The position numbers were made by a program, and so were the translations under genes. A stretch of DNA of 50,144 nt, from positions 1-50,144 of the forward strand of contig CAMJPM010000010.1 in the NCBI GenBank assembly GCA_946407725.1, written 5' to 3'. Below are positions 7,387 through 16,993 of this stretch, piece after piece. A model generated the notes under the pieces. The model did no database searches and was not told the origin of the DNA. It worked only from the letters and a program-made list of their open reading frames with translations. Every line of letters begins with the position of its first letter. Within the stretch, counting starts at the first letter, position 1. Source of the DNA: an uncultured Lachnospiraceae bacterium. Lineage in GTDB: Bacteria; Bacillota; Clostridia; Lachnospirales; Lachnospiraceae.

Positions 7387-9081
7387 ATGAAAGACGGAAT
7401 GAAGGAAGTTTTTAACATAAGCATTGATGTACTGCGGTCAAATCCGGTTATCCTGAGGGATCTGTGTATGTCCGGTGATGTGACGGCAAAGGATCTTAAA
7501 GCACTTTCACTTATCTCCCTTGGAAGGGAGCCGGATAAGGGAAGGCTTTACATAGGAGAAGCAGAAATAGGGGAAAAGGAGGGGAAGCTTTCGGATATCC
7601 TTAAAAAGGGTGATGAGCTGAAGCTCATGATGGAAGAGCCTGACGGTAAAGGTAAAAGAGAAAGCATTAAATGTCATCTGCGTGTAAACGGAAAGAGCAG
7701 GACAAAGGAGGAGAACCAGGTACCCTCTGTTTCAATGGCTGTGGGCTTCAATATTCCCGAGGGTGCCCGGGATATAGCGGAGGTAAACAGGATCATACGC
7801 TCCGCAGGTGTTTACGGAGAATATGTTGATGAAAACGGAATGTTTTATTCTTCAAAAGCCCTTGAGTTTTCGGAGAAGAAAGCGGAGAACAATATAAGGA
7901 AATACTTTGCTCCGGGTTCGGAGAGGAAGGAACTTCATTTCGAGGTCAGTTTGCCAATGAGCCTTATGCTTGATAAGCTTAAGCTTAAGGAGCTTAAGGA
8001 TTGGGTTGGTTATTCCGGACGGTTAAATTATGGCACGACGAGAAAGGCGGACTGCATAGCATTTATCTGCCGCAGCAATGACAGAAGAAGGATAGAAGAA
8101 ATATTTGATGAGATAAGTATATCGGAATTTGAATGCTTTAAGAGCTTTGTCCTTAATGGGGGATCTGAAGATCCGGAATTTGATGCCTATACGGACCTGT
8201 CAAAGCTGTACAACAACATGCTTGTGATAGATGAGCCTAAAACCGGGGTTTTTATCGCCAGGGAGGTGTTGGATTATTTTGATGAGTGGTATGACACGGA
8301 TGAGGAGATACAGTTCATTAAAAACAAGTATCTGAAGACTGCCATGAAGGCCGCGGCGGCGCTGTACGGAGTTTTCGGCATTGAACAGTTCAGGACCATT
8401 TCGGAAAAACTGTCGGAAGGAAAGGTTACGGAGGAAGAGATCAGGGAATTCTATGACAAATCCCTGAGCGGGAGGACAGGAAGCACTGTTCCTGTACGGA
8501 GCTTAAATAAGGAGCTGCTGTATTCAAAAGATGAGATCGATGAGAAGACTGCCAAATTCATCTATGATACCCAGATGCACGGTGAAGGGTCTTATTTTGT
8601 TCCGGAGAAAGACGGGATAATATTCTATTCGGAACATGGAGTTTCCTTTAGTCCTGAAGGGGAAAGGGAATTTATAAAGCTCATAGAGGAAAATTCCTAC
8701 AGCTATTATTACTACGAGGATAATCCGGATGAGGTATACAGAAAGACAGTATCAGTACTTCACAGAAGCGGTAATACGGAGACTGCCTTTCAGGTGGCTA
8801 AAAGGGGTATGAGCAGAATGCATTACGCAAGGGAAGATGACCCGGCATATAAAGCTATACGCAGGGTAATAAGCAGGGAACTTAAAGACCTTCCTCTTAT
8901 GGCTCTTAACGGATATACAAAGAATAACTGTCCGAAGGAAATCAGACGATATGTGGACGCAGTAGAGGACAACAGGGCAAAGGAAGCGGCACGGAAAACA
9001 GCGGCAGCCGTTTCCGGAAGACAGGTAAAGAAAGCGGTGGCCGTAAAGAAAGCAGTGGCGGTAAAGAAAAAGAAGCGGTAA
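7387..9081 (+). CDS. Uncharacterised 564-residue protein upstream of SNF2 gene
   Basis: I do not recognise this family with confidence. The first 100 residues (VFNISIDVLRSNPVILRDL, then KLSDILKKGDELKLMME) resemble the N-terminal fold of plasmid pRiA4b ORF-3-like proteins, but the tryptophans typical of that domain are absent, so this is a weak inference. The middle and C-terminal parts are acidic and helical, with no membrane segment or signal peptide; a tyrosine-rich patch (SYSYYYYEDN) lies near residue 440. The tail is strongly basic with AVAVKK-type repeats, suggesting nucleic-acid contact. It precedes the SNF2-like gene by 88 bp on the same strand and probably shares its transcript, which suggests a functional partnership. 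The start is an ATG with GGAGTG upstream. Confidence 0.7.
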   Translation: MKDGMKEVFNISIDVLRSNPVILRDLCMSGDVTAKDLKALSLISLGREPDKGRLYIGEAEIGEKEGKLSDILKKGDELKLMMEEPDGKGKRESIKCHLRVNGKSRTKEENQVPSVSMAVGFNIPEGARDIAEVNRIIRSAGVYGEYVDENGMFYSSKALEFSEKKAENNIRKYFAPGSERKELHFEVSLPMSLMLDKLKLKELKDWVGYSGRLNYGTTRKADCIAFICRSNDRRRIEEIFDEISISEFECFKSFVLNGGSEDPEFDAYTDLSKLYNNMLVIDEPKTGVFIAREVLDYFDEWYDTDEEIQFIKNKYLKTAMKAAAALYGVFGIEQFRTISEKLSEGKVTEEEIREFYDKSLSGRTGSTVPVRSLNKELLYSKDEIDEKTAKFIYDTQMHGEGSYFVPEKDGIIFYSEHGVSFSPEGEREFIKLIEENSYSYYYYEDNPDEVYRKTVSVLHRSGNTETAFQVAKRGMSRMHYAREDDPAYKAIRRVISRELKDLPLMALNGYTKNNCPKEIRRYVDAVEDNRAKEAARKTAAAVSGRQVKKAVAVKKAVAVKKKKR

Positions 9082-9169
9082 AAACTTTTGTACTGATGAT
9101 GAATGCAGGATTGTTGTGGGAAGCATATCTTAAATAGCGTGGTTCTCAAAGTAAACGGAGATAAAATAA

Positions 9170-12100
9170 ATGGAGATAAGGGATTATTTCAGACTTTTTA
9201 CGGAAAAGGAGCTTTTGCAGGGAGCGGAGCTCTACTATGCCGGGGATGTGGAAAATATTAAATTCCGTAATCACCTTGGAATACCGGATAAGGGGGAAAA
9301 TGTATTCAGAAATTACCCTCTGGAGGGGACACTGACTGTTTCCGGCTCTTGGAAGGAAGACCATGGAATGTGGAAGAACCGTGAAATGACAGGGACTATC
9401 CGTATTGATGAAAATAGAGGAATAATATGTGATACAAGCTGTTCCTGCGATGAATATAACGGCGACCGTTACGGCTGCCGTCATATGGCAGCGCTTCTCA
9501 CCGCCTATATGATAAAGTATAAGGGGGAGGAGGTTTTCAGGGGCACAAGGCTGGAAACCCTGCTCTGTAACCTGACAAACGCGGAGGATCCTTTTCAGCC
9601 GGGAGTCCTTAAAAGGACAGACCGCAGGATTCTGTCCTTATTAAAGGGCACTGAGCCGGATGCTCTTCCGGTGTGGCAGGACAGCATGGTAAAGGCCGAA
9701 ACCATAAGGGCGGAGTTTTCAGTGGAAATGGAAAAGGAAAGGGCGTTTATAGGGATAAAGGCAGGGGCTGAAACCGGGAGGCTGCTTATTGTCAAGGATG
9801 TCCACACATTTCTCAATGCATATCTGAAAAATGAAACCTGCGCCATCGGCAAAAAGGAGTATTTATTGGGAAGACGGTATACCGATGAAAGGACAGGGAG
9901 GATACTGGACTTTCTTTCGGGACTGCTCTCCGCGGCAGAAAAGGGGCTCTACAGAGCAACGCTTTTTGGAACGACAGTCACGGGAAAAAACGAAAGATAT
10001 ATAATGCTTCACGGACCGGAACTGGATCAGTTCATGGAGTTATGCGACGGAGGCAGCATTTTATTAAATGATGCCTTTGAAGTCCCTGTTGAGCTGGAAC
10101 GTAAAGGGCTTCATGCTGTTTTAAGAAAAAAGGCTTACGGTGCCACTCTGAAGATCTCACCTGTCCAGATCCTCTGTTACGACGGGACTAAAATTTATCT
10201 TAAGGATAACGAGGGAATTTTCAGGGTAAATACAGGAAGCACGGAAAAAAGACAGGAGCTTTTATCCCTGCTTAAGTGGACGGATGAGCTCTATATCAGG
10301 GAATCGGAGATAGTAAGCGTATTCAGAAATCTCCTTACTGTTTTCCAGGAGCACGGAGTATTAAGCATGAAGGGCATAGATCCTGAAAGCTGTGAAAAGG
10401 AGAAACCGGGTTTTGTATTTAATCTGGATTATCCCGAAGAAGGGATACTCTCCTGTGTACCCTATGCAGAATACCGTAATCAGGGGATACGCTGCCACCT
10501 TTATGACAGCGTGACAGATGCGGGAAGGAGAAATGCGGAAAAGGAGGCTGAGGTCGCAGACATTCTGCCGGAGATATTCCAAAGGCTTGACAGGAATACC
10601 TTTACGCTGTACTCGGAGTTCAGTGAGGAAGAGCTCTTCGATTTTATGAGGGAGGAGCTTCCGCGTCTGGAAACACTGGGAAGGGTCATGGCTACTGACA
10701 GCATAAAGAAAAACAGGGTGCGACGCCTTCCGAATGTCAGCGTAGGTGTGTCGGTGGAAAAGGGGCATCTGCTGCTGTCCTTAAAAAGCTCCGGGCTGTC
10801 ACAGATGGATATGGCGGATATCTTAAGCTCCTACAGAAGAAAGAAGAAATACCACCGTTTAAAGAGCGGACAGTTCTTTTCCTTTGATGAAAAGGACGGG
10901 AGTACCTGGGAGACTCTTTCGGAGCTTTACAGGGATTACGGAAAAAATAATGATCCGGAAAGCTTTAAGGTTCCTGCCTTCCGGGCGCTTTATCTCTCTG
11001 AAATGCTGGAGAACAGGGACAATGCGGATCTTGACACGACAGAGGAGTACAGGAAGCTGATAGCGGCCATGGATCCGGAGTCAGCTTCTTCGGAAAAGGT
11101 GCCGGACAGCCTTGAAGGTGTTTTGCGGACTTATCAGACAGAGGGCTTCCGTTGGATAAATATGCTTAAAAGCTGCGGCTTCGGGGGTATCCTTGCAGAT
11201 GATATGGGACTTGGGAAAACCATTCAGGTGCTGTCTTTCCTGCTGTCGGAGAAGCAGAAGGGCAAAAAGGATGATGATTTAAGGACTCTTGTGGTCTGTC
11301 CTGCGTCTCTCATATATAACTGGCAGAAGGAGATCATGTCTTTTGCACCTTCTCTATCCTGCACGGTTATCGCGGGAACAGCCCAGGAGCGGAAAGAGCT
11401 TATTGAAAACAGCGTGGGGACCGATGTCTGGATTACATCCTATGATCTATTAAAACGGGATATACAGCTTTATGGAAATATCAATTTCGCAAATGAGGTG
11501 ATAGATGAAGCCCAGTTTGTGAAAAACCAGAAGACACAGGCCGCACAGTCTGTACGCCTCATAGATTCCTCCTTCCGTATGGCACTTACCGGGACTCCCA
11601 TTGAAAACTATTTAAGCGAGCTCTGGAGCATCATGGATTATCTGATGCCGGGCTTTCTGTTTCCCTATTCCAGATTCCAGAAGGAGTATGAGACACCAAT
11701 AGTGTCCCAGAAGGATGGCGACACACTGGACAGATTGAGGAAAATGGTACATCCCTTTATCCTCCGGAGAAAGAAGAAACAGGTCTTAAAGGAGCTGCCT
11801 GACAAGCTTAACGAAACAGTGGCTGTACGCATGGAGAGTGAACAGCGGAAGGTTTATGATGCGAATGTTGAAGAGATACGCCTGATGCTTGATAAGGTCA
11901 ATGCCGCGGAGTTTAAGAGCGGGAAGCTGGAGTTTTTATCAAGGCTTACCCAGCTTAGAGAAATCTGCTGCGATCCGTCACTGATCTACGATAATTATAA
12001 AGGGGGAAGCGCCAAGCTGGAGGCATGTCTGCAGTTAATAGATGAGGCTGTTTCCGGAGGGCATAAGATACTGCTCTTTTCACAGTTCACCTCCATGCTG

Positions 12101-12517
12101 GATATAATAGAAAAAAGGCTTAGGGAGGATGATGTCAGCTTCCACAGGATAGACGGCTCCGTTTCCAAAGAAAAGAGGATGGAAATGGTGGATTCCTTTG
12201 CCAATGACGATGTGCCTCTTTTCCTTATTTCCCTTAAGGCCGGCGGTACCGGACTAAATCTTACTGCAGCGGACATAGTGATCCATTACGACCCCTGGTG
12301 GAACCAGGCGGCTCAGGATCAGGCCACCGACAGGACGCACCGTATCGGACAGACACAGACTGTAACAGTATATGAGCTGATCGCGCTGGATACCGTGGAA
12401 GAGAAGATACAGACAATAAAGGAAGGCAAATCAAAGCTGGTGGAGGATGTGCTTTCAGGGGATACCATAGGAAGCGCGTCAATTAATAAGGAGGATATGC
12501 TGAAGCTGTTGACCTGA
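9170..12517 (+). CDS. SWIM-domain SNF2/Swi2-family helicase-like ATPase
   Basis: A 1115-residue DNA-stimulated ATPase of the bacterial SNF2 type. A SWIM zinc finger is near residues 91-110 (CSCDEY...GCRHM). A long middle region follows, then the SF2 core: motif I DDMGLGKTIQ (about 676), motif II DEAQ (about 778, a variant of DEAH), motif III LTGTPIEN, and the C-terminal lobe with LLFSQFTSMLDIIEKRL, GGTGLNLTAADIVIHYDPWWN and the arginine-finger motif QATDRTHRIGQ. All motifs are intact. Family members translocate on duplex DNA and remodel protein-DNA complexes; bacterial ones act in transcription recycling, repair or defence. The cellular role here is not determined. Its likely operon partner is the unknown gene at 7387. 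CGGAG precedes the ATG. Confidence 0.92.
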   Translation: MEIRDYFRLFTEKELLQGAELYYAGDVENIKFRNHLGIPDKGENVFRNYPLEGTLTVSGSWKEDHGMWKNREMTGTIRIDENRGIICDTSCSCDEYNGDRYGCRHMAALLTAYMIKYKGEEVFRGTRLETLLCNLTNAEDPFQPGVLKRTDRRILSLLKGTEPDALPVWQDSMVKAETIRAEFSVEMEKERAFIGIKAGAETGRLLIVKDVHTFLNAYLKNETCAIGKKEYLLGRRYTDERTGRILDFLSGLLSAAEKGLYRATLFGTTVTGKNERYIMLHGPELDQFMELCDGGSILLNDAFEVPVELERKGLHAVLRKKAYGATLKISPVQILCYDGTKIYLKDNEGIFRVNTGSTEKRQELLSLLKWTDELYIRESEIVSVFRNLLTVFQEHGVLSMKGIDPESCEKEKPGFVFNLDYPEEGILSCVPYAEYRNQGIRCHLYDSVTDAGRRNAEKEAEVADILPEIFQRLDRNTFTLYSEFSEEELFDFMREELPRLETLGRVMATDSIKKNRVRRLPNVSVGVSVEKGHLLLSLKSSGLSQMDMADILSSYRRKKKYHRLKSGQFFSFDEKDGSTWETLSELYRDYGKNNDPESFKVPAFRALYLSEMLENRDNADLDTTEEYRKLIAAMDPESASSEKVPDSLEGVLRTYQTEGFRWINMLKSCGFGGILADDMGLGKTIQVLSFLLSEKQKGKKDDDLRTLVVCPASLIYNWQKEIMSFAPSLSCTVIAGTAQERKELIENSVGTDVWITSYDLLKRDIQLYGNINFANEVIDEAQFVKNQKTQAAQSVRLIDSSFRMALTGTPIENYLSELWSIMDYLMPGFLFPYSRFQKEYETPIVSQKDGDTLDRLRKMVHPFILRRKKKQVLKELPDKLNETVAVRMESEQRKVYDANVEEIRLMLDKVNAAEFKSGKLEFLSRLTQLREICCDPSLIYDNYKGGSAKLEACLQLIDEAVSGGHKILLFSQFTSMLDIIEKRLREDDVSFHRIDGSVSKEKRMEMVDSFANDDVPLFLISLKAGGTGLNLTAADIVIHYDPWWNQAAQDQATDRTHRIGQTQTVTVYELIALDTVEEKIQTIKEGKSKLVEDVLSGDTIGSASINKEDMLKLLT

Positions 12518-12575
12518 TCAGAATAAATATGGAAAGTTCAAGCACAAAAGCCGCAAGGCACAGAGTGCCTTAGCG

Positions 12576-12745
12576 AATTTGCATAACAAACCGCCCATGC
12601 AAACAGGTTTGCCCGGGCGGTTTATTATGCAAATTAACTATGCGTCTTTGACGCATAGCACTTTACACAACAAATAGCCTGTACAAACAAGTTTGCCCGG
12701 GCTGTTTTTGTGCAAATTACTATGCGGCTTTGCCGCATAGCACTT
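12576..12745 (+). repeat. Tandem hairpin repeat between the SNF2 and GH3 genes
   Basis: Two diverged tandem copies of a roughly 80-bp unit, plus a third fragment at 12746-12759. Copy 1 folds into a long nested hairpin (12576-12635: AATTTGCATAA and AAACCGCCC arms pair perfectly) followed by a 9-bp hairpin CTATGCGTC-TTT-GACGCATAG (12638-12658). Copy 2 repeats the plan, and its second hairpin is CTATGCGGC-TTT-GCCGCATAG (12720-12740), where a T-A pair has become G-C by changes on both sides. A separate hairpin (AAGGCAC-AGA-GTGCCTT) lies at 12555-12571. The region may also terminate the SNF2 transcript. No gene is seen in 12518-12888. Confidence 0.8.
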
Positions 12746-12888
12746 TTGCCCGGGCTGTCAATTGTTACCACTTGTTCCGTATTTCGTCCATTCATTCCAA
12801 ATTGTTGATTTTTTCTTAATACTTTGTGAGTATAGGATTAACAAAAAGGCGACGTACCTTAAGGAAAAAACAAGGAGGAAAAGAAGGT

Positions 12889-15800
12889 ATGCAAAGACGA
12901 GATTTTCAAAGGCTTGTGGGAAGCATAGTTCTTTCTGCGAGCATGGTAGCAGGAAATCTTACAATGATTGCCCCTGCTGCCCAGGTGATGGCGGCCAATA
13001 CGGACATCAGCGATGTACTTGAATCGGATGCTTACAGTGATTATGTATATCCCGCTGATAAAATCCTGCCGCTGGAGGGAGAAGAGCTTGATAAGGTTGT
13101 CAGCGCTCTTATCGAATCCATGACGGATGATGAGAAGGACACATTTATCAAGGGAAATGATGAGAACAAGAACAGCCCTGCAAAGGGAGAAGCCGGAAGG
13201 CTTCCGGGGGTTCCCAGGTTCGGTATCCCGGAATTTGAGATGCATGACGGACCTGCAGGGATACAGTACAGTGATGACACTACAAATCCTCCCCAGCATC
13301 AGCTTTTAGCATCCACCTGGGATAAGAAAAGTGCTTATGACTATGGTGCAATAGCCGGTTCTGAAGAGCTGGCAATAGGCGGAAACGGACAGCTTGGTAC
13401 AGAGTATGACCTTATGCGTGTTCCCACTTTCGGAAGAGCAAAGGATCAGCTGGGTGAAGATCCCTACCTCGCTTCCGTGCTTTCGGCAGAGGAAACAAAG
13501 GGTACAGAGGAAAATCATGCGGTGGCAGTTACAAAGCACTTTGCTGCTTTCGCAAAGAACGCTACTCCCGCTTACAGGACTGAGACATGGGTAAGCGAGC
13601 AGGCTCTTCATGAGATATATCTTCCTGCTTTTGAAAGTGCTATCAAGGCAGGGGCAGGCGGAGTAATGAATTCCTATGGTTCCATAAACGGACATTATGC
13701 AAGCCTTAATAAATATCTCAATATAGATGTACTCCGTGACATGTGGGGATTTAAGGGCTTTGTAGTAAGTGACTGGGGCGGAAACCAGGGAACATCTTTC
13801 CATCTCGGCACAGACCTTGAAATGGCTACAGGCAATAATACCCGTGATAAGGCAATTGAAAAATACGGCAGCGAGGAAGAAGCAAGCGAGCGGATCGACA
13901 CTGCAGTAAGCCATGTGCTTAATGCTATGGGTAAGGTTGGTTATCTGGGTCTTGTGAAGCTTGATGATGAGGGAAAAGCTGTTGCATACGGCAATAAGAA
14001 CAATATCAAGATCATAAGTCTTCACGAGGATAAGGCAAAGCTCCAGGAGGCAAGAGAAAAGAATAATAAAAATGCCCAGGAGATAGCTGAAAAGGGAGGA
14101 GTCCTTCTAAAGAATGACGGTGCACTTCCTCTGGAAAAAAATGATGATGTTGCTGTCATCGGCGTAGGCGGAATGTTAAATAAGGGCGGTATCGGATCTG
14201 AGCGTTCTCCCGGAACTGCATATTATATGACATCTCCCTATGATGCCATGAAGGATGCGGGATATGATGTAGAAGGTTATATTTATGATGATATAGCCGG
14301 AACAACTATTCCCAAGGAATATCTGTATACTACAACAGGAACAAATGCAGATAATGGTGTTGTTGAGTATTATGGAACCGGCGGAGCAGAAGCGCAGGCT
14401 TATGCTACCCAGGGACAGACATGGTCAGTAGGCGGTGTCAGTGTTACTGTAGTATCAGAAGGAAATGATATTAACAATGCTGTTACAGGTGCTACCGGAA
14501 ACACATATGACACACTGGAGTTCAAGGTAGATAAAGATGCAGCAAAGAACGGTAACTGGTGGAAGACAGGAAATGCAATTCCTAAAACAGCTGCTGCTAA
14601 AAACGGTAAAACGTATTATGTTCATTATAAAGAAGCCGGCGGATGGGGACAGGAAGAAAAGGAAGTCCATGAAGTAGGACAGGCATTTACCTGGGAAACC
14701 TATCTTAAAGCTCCCGAGGACGGTGAATACAGGATCAATGTAAACGGTATAGGCGGATCCATAAGCGGAAAGATTTCCGAAATTTCAGAAAATGGAATTG
14801 ATTTGAACAGCTTGGGAAGCATGAGCCCCGGAAGCGTCCGTGAGGGCGGTGTATGGTTCGGAGATCCCGCATGTACACCGGAAGGAATGGGTATCAGCCA
14901 GGCTAAGGTTAATCTTAAGAAGGACGAGTTTTATAAGATAGAAGTACAGGGAATTGCAAACCGTGACGAAAAGAACATGCAGGTTCAGCTGGCATGGGTA
15001 ACCCCTTCCCAGGATAAGAAGAACAGGGAAGAAGCTATCGAAGCGGCAGCGAAAGCTGATAAGACAGTCCTGTTCCTGTATCATAACGCAGATGATTCTG
15101 TTTTAGGCGGTATGGGTACCCCTGAAACTGATACTGTTGAAAACGTAAGGAAGAAGCTGGATCTCGCTGATGACCAGAAAGCACTTCTTGAGGAAGTTGC
15201 AGAGGCAGCAAATAATCTTATAGTTGTACTTAATAATGATACTGCAGTAACTATCGACTGGGCAGATAAGGCAGCTGCAATTCTTGAGATGTACTATCCC
15301 GGACAGGCAGGAGGAGTGGCAACGGCTAATCTCCTTACAGGAAAGGTTAATCCCAGCGGTAAGCTTGCCTATACAATACAGGCAGACAGTGCTGATACTA
15401 TTATCACAAAGGATCAGGACGCCCTTGACAGGGAAGATGATGTGCAGGATGATCCCGGAGACGACCCCGATGTCGCTTCAGGCGGCGGAATGGGCGGCGG
15501 CCCCGGCGGAATGGGCGGAGGTCCCGGCGGAATGGGCGGCGGCGCTAAGAAGGTCGTAAATGCCCACTATGATGAAGGTATCTTTACAGGCTACAGATGG
15601 TACAACGCAAATGATATTAAACCTGCCTTTGATTTCGGACACGGTCTTTCCTACACTACCTTCGAGTATTCAAATATGAATGTTGAAGCTAAGTGGGAAG
15701 GAAAGGAAAAAGCCGGTTATGATGTTACATTTACAGTAAAGAATACAGGAGATGTAACGGGCAGTGATGTTGCACAGGTTTACCTTGGAGCAGCTGATGT

Positions 15801-16785
15801 GGATGTTCCCGTAGATGGTGAGGTTGAGAAGGAACTTGGAATTGATAAGATCCAGATGGCTCCTTATCAGCTTGCAGGATTTGAGAGGGTCGAGGATCTG
15901 AAACCCGGAGATTCAAAGACAGTTACCATCCATGTAAATGAGAGATCTCTTTCTTATTGGAATACCAACGCAGAGGTCGAAGAAGAAACTGACGGAACAA
16001 AGGGTAAGTGGACAATAGCAGAGGGAGAAAGAGAAGTAGTTCTGGCTAAATCTTCAAATGAAAAGGACTTTGTAGACAAGAAGACCATTAATGTAGGTAA
16101 GGATGTTCCCAAGACTCCTGAAAAGACCCCTGAAGAGCTGGAAGCTGAAGCCATCGCTGAAGCTGAGGCAGGGAAGCCTGCAGGAACAGTTTCCAAGAAT
16201 GCTGCTGATATCGGAGTAACAGAGCTTGACGGCCTTGTGGTTTCATACCAGAGCAAGATCCCGTTCTTTGGGAAGAAGGTATCCAAGGATATTGAAAAGG
16301 TACTCGGAACTGTAACCTTTACTTATAACAATGTATCCTACAAGCCGGCAAAAGCAAATGTCGTTAAGCATCCCGGCACTGCTTCAGAGAACAATGCGAG
16401 CATTGTTATCAAGAAGCTTGAAGTAAAGGAAGGAACTCCTGACAAGAAGGAATTAAAGAAGGTACAGAAGGCCATCAAGAAGGCCACCAAGGCTTCCAGG
16501 AAGAAGCCCGGAAATATGAAAGCATCCCTGGTTGCACTGGATCTCGGAAAGGCAGTTTCAGAAAATGCCATTGAGAATCTGAAGCTTAGCGGAAAACCCG
16601 GAAAGTTAAAGTTTGAGTTTACTTTCAAGGAGACTGGCGAGAAATTCAAGACAGCTAAAAAGGATACTTTCGGTAATAAGTTTGAAATAACATATGACGC
16701 CGCAAAGGGTGTTACCGTAACAGGAAGCAACGATATGAAGGGTACCGCCCCGGCAGATAAGATCGATGTATCAAAGGTAAAATGA
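12889..16785 (+). CDS. Secreted glycoside hydrolase family 3 enzyme with PA14-like insert
   Basis: Extracellular beta-glycosidase (beta-glucosidase/xylosidase type), 1298 residues. The ATG at 12889 is chosen because AGGAGG lies 10 nt upstream and a signal peptide then starts at once (MQRRDFQRLV, hydrophobic core, cleavage near AQVMA-AN). The catalytic barrel carries KHF (about 216-218) and the nucleophile Asp295 in VVSDWGG. The alpha/beta sandwich domain is interrupted by a PA14-like beta domain (about 490-705). Then come a Gly/Met/Pro-rich linker (865-886), an FnIII-like domain with GHGLSYTTFEYSN at its boundary, and about 200 residues of a lysine-rich beta domain resembling repeats in Lachnospiraceae surface proteins. 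No LPXTG anchor is seen. Substrate cannot be told from sequence. Confidence 0.93.
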   Translation: MQRRDFQRLVGSIVLSASMVAGNLTMIAPAAQVMAANTDISDVLESDAYSDYVYPADKILPLEGEELDKVVSALIESMTDDEKDTFIKGNDENKNSPAKGEAGRLPGVPRFGIPEFEMHDGPAGIQYSDDTTNPPQHQLLASTWDKKSAYDYGAIAGSEELAIGGNGQLGTEYDLMRVPTFGRAKDQLGEDPYLASVLSAEETKGTEENHAVAVTKHFAAFAKNATPAYRTETWVSEQALHEIYLPAFESAIKAGAGGVMNSYGSINGHYASLNKYLNIDVLRDMWGFKGFVVSDWGGNQGTSFHLGTDLEMATGNNTRDKAIEKYGSEEEASERIDTAVSHVLNAMGKVGYLGLVKLDDEGKAVAYGNKNNIKIISLHEDKAKLQEAREKNNKNAQEIAEKGGVLLKNDGALPLEKNDDVAVIGVGGMLNKGGIGSERSPGTAYYMTSPYDAMKDAGYDVEGYIYDDIAGTTIPKEYLYTTTGTNADNGVVEYYGTGGAEAQAYATQGQTWSVGGVSVTVVSEGNDINNAVTGATGNTYDTLEFKVDKDAAKNGNWWKTGNAIPKTAAAKNGKTYYVHYKEAGGWGQEEKEVHEVGQAFTWETYLKAPEDGEYRINVNGIGGSISGKISEISENGIDLNSLGSMSPGSVREGGVWFGDPACTPEGMGISQAKVNLKKDEFYKIEVQGIANRDEKNMQVQLAWVTPSQDKKNREEAIEAAAKADKTVLFLYHNADDSVLGGMGTPETDTVENVRKKLDLADDQKALLEEVAEAANNLIVVLNNDTAVTIDWADKAAAILEMYYPGQAGGVATANLLTGKVNPSGKLAYTIQADSADTIITKDQDALDREDDVQDDPGDDPDVASGGGMGGGPGGMGGGPGGMGGGAKKVVNAHYDEGIFTGYRWYNANDIKPAFDFGHGLSYTTFEYSNMNVEAKWEGKEKAGYDVTFTVKNTGDVTGSDVAQVYLGAADVDVPVDGEVEKELGIDKIQMAPYQLAGFERVEDLKPGDSKTVTIHVNERSLSYWNTNAEVEEETDGTKGKWTIAEGEREVVLAKSSNEKDFVDKKTINVGKDVPKTPEKTPEELEAEAIAEAEAGKPAGTVSKNAADIGVTELDGLVVSYQSKIPFFGKKVSKDIEKVLGTVTFTYNNVSYKPAKANVVKHPGTASENNASIVIKKLEVKEGTPDKKELKKVQKAIKKATKASRKKPGNMKASLVALDLGKAVSENAIENLKLSGKPGKLKFEFTFKETGEKFKTAKKDTFGNKFEITYDAAKGVTVTGSNDMKGTAPADKIDVSKVK
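15481..15546 (+). repeat. In-frame 21-bp tandem repeat in GH3 gene
   Basis: Three copies of a 21-bp unit (15484-15504, 15505-15525, 15526-15546) encode GGMGGGP-type heptapeptides, forming a flexible linker between the sandwich domain and the FnIII-like domain. Slippage could vary copy number without breaking the frame. Confidence 0.9.
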
Positions 16786-16856
16786 TACAAAACTGAATTC
16801 TGGTAAAAAAGGATAGGTTTTTCTTTTGCAGACCTCCACCTTTTTCTCCAAAAAGA

Positions 16857-16886
16857 GGCGCTCCGGTTTTTCCGGGGCGCCTTAAT
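16857..16886 (+). terminator. Terminator of the GH3 gene
   Basis: Ten-base-pair stem GGCGCTCCGG / CCGGGGCGCC (one T-G wobble) with a TTTTT loop, followed by TTAATTA. It lies 72 bp after the GH3 stop codon. The T-run is short, so efficiency is uncertain. The rest of the 16786-16993 gap shows no gene. Confidence 0.7.
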
Positions 16887-16993
16887 TATGTGCGATAAGC
16901 AGGGGTGTCCTTTCTCCTGCTCGATTTGCGTCCGTCAATGGAATGGAGTACAATTTATGGTAACTATCTCAAATCGATATTAAGGAGGATTTG

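Noticed and set aside
12826..12888. Longer N-terminus for the GH3 protein starting at 12826
   Set aside because: The ATG at 12889 has an ideal AGGAGG and is immediately followed by a signal peptide; the extra 21 residues would place charged sequence before it.
13306..14025. 239-codon minus-strand ORF inside the GH3 gene
   Set aside because: It is a shadow of a clearly coding frame; cysteine-rich, low-quality composition and no ribosome binding site or homology.
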